The notes under the pieces are model-generated. The model had not been told where the DNA came from, did no database searches, and saw only the letters and a list, made by a program, of their open reading frames with translations. The position numbers and the translations under genes are program-made. DNA of 5,920 nucleotides from the NCBI GenBank assembly GCA_002254335.1, contig NIVA01000216.1, positions 1 to 5,920 on the forward strand, read 5' to 3'. Shown here one piece after another: positions 5,453-5,920 of this stretch. The number at the start of each line of letters is the position of its first letter. Positions within the stretch are counted from its first letter, which is position 1. This DNA is from Bacteroidetes bacterium 4572_114 (lineage in GTDB: Bacteria > Bacteroidota > Bacteroidia > Bacteroidales > 4484-276).

Positions 5453-5920
5453 TTATGAATTGGCAATTAGGGAAATCTTGTAAATGGTTTTAGTTTGGTT
5501 GTCTATTTTAAACCTGTCATCTATCCTGTGCCCAACTATCCAGGCAATTTTATCTTCCGAAAGGAGTATCCATGTTTTTTGTTTATCAAGCAGCGAGAAT
5601 TTATTATCTGTAAAATAGTCAGAAACCTTTTTCCTGCCCAGCATCCCAAAAGGGTGAAAGGAATCACCTTCTTCCCACCTTCTTAATTTCAGTGGAAACT
5701 TAAGTTTATCAAAATCAAATTGGGCCACATTCTTATCAGGATCGATAATGATTTTGCCGGTAACGGACAATCGCTCAAAATTCAATTCAACAGGGACACC
5801 TATCTTTATTGCACCGGCATCAACAAAATATTTATCAGGTTTGTTAATATCAACCGGGGAAATGATTAGAAAATCCCTGTCGATGATCAGTTGATGTGTT
5901 TTGGAAAAGAAAGTTTTACC
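5453..5920 (-). CDS. tilS: tRNA(Ile)-lysidine synthetase TilS, C-terminal part, 5' end outside window
   Basis: TilS ligates lysine to C34 of the tRNA-Ile with CAU anticodon, using ATP, so that it reads AUA codons and is charged with isoleucine; it acts in the cytoplasm. The frame is open from the right edge to the TAA at 5453-5455, giving 155 residues, about a third of the usual 430-460. The N-terminal ATP-pyrophosphatase domain with its SGGxDS loop is outside the window. Visible are SKTHQLIIDRDFLIISP near the start of the fragment and the substrate-binding C-terminal domain: LRRWEEGDSFHPFGMLGRKK, then KVSDYFTDNKFSLLDKQKTW, then IAWIVGHRIDDRFKI. These match the TilS C-terminal signature (RRWxxGDxFxPxGMxGxKKxSDxF) well. 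dsbD follows in the same direction. Confidence 0.92.
   Translation of the reverse strand, partial: GKTFFSKTHQLIIDRDFLIISPVDINKPDKYFVDAGAIKIGVPVELNFERLSVTGKIIIDPDKNVAQFDFDKLKFPLKLRRWEEGDSFHPFGMLGRKKVSDYFTDNKFSLLDKQKTWILLSEDKIAWIVGHRIDDRFKIDNQTKTIYKISLIANS

Noticed and set aside
5495..5686. Plus-strand 63-codon frame opposite tilS
   Set aside because: It is antisense to the conserved TilS C-terminal domain and has no independent support.
1..5920. tRNA, rRNA, insertion sequence or defence genes
   Set aside because: No cloverleaf with a GGTTCRA-type arm, no rRNA-like segment, no transposase or integrase frame and no paired terminal inverted repeats were seen.

Overview
This window looks like chromosomal DNA from a member of the Bacteroidota, probably an environmental Bacteroidales-like lineage. 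The evidence is a perfect Bacteroidota-type -7 box (TAnnTTTG), weak or absent Shine-Dalgarno sequences at most starts, the family-specific form of DsbD and TilS, and intergenic TGGAAGAA and GAAACCY short tandem repeats of a kind I associate with this phylum. No database search was possible, so names rest on motif recognition.

Layout. (1) Bases 1-2051, minus strand: a long reading frame, open at the left edge, for a lipoprotein that joins a YVTN/YncE-type beta-propeller to an alkaline-phosphatase-superfamily phosphoesterase domain. (2) 2052-2402: divergent intergenic region. It holds a GC-rich nested inverted repeat on the side of the lipoprotein gene and an AT-rich promoter on the other side. 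(3) 2403-2846, plus strand: a small acidic, helix-rich cytoplasmic protein that I do not recognise. (4) 2847-3168: convergent intergenic region with a 12-unit 8-bp tandem repeat and a short GAAACCY heptamer array that seems split by a GC-rich imperfect hairpin. (5) 3169-5228, minus strand: dsbD, encoding the membrane thiol:disulfide interchange protein. Its 3' end is disrupted: the cis-proline segment of the C-terminal thioredoxin domain is missing and the genuine C-terminus continues in another frame. (6) 5453-5920, minus strand: the C-terminal third of tilS (tRNA-Ile lysidine synthetase), cut by the right edge.

tilS and dsbD lie in the same direction about 225 bases apart and may be co-transcribed or expressed separately. 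DsbD moves electrons across the inner membrane to periplasmic thiol proteins, TilS modifies a tRNA anticodon, and the lipoprotein acts outside the cytoplasm, so the window is not one pathway. I found no complete new system such as a defence island, CRISPR array or mobile element. The items most worth a second look are the dsbD deletion/frameshift, the structured element upstream of the lipoprotein gene, and the two intergenic repeat arrays.
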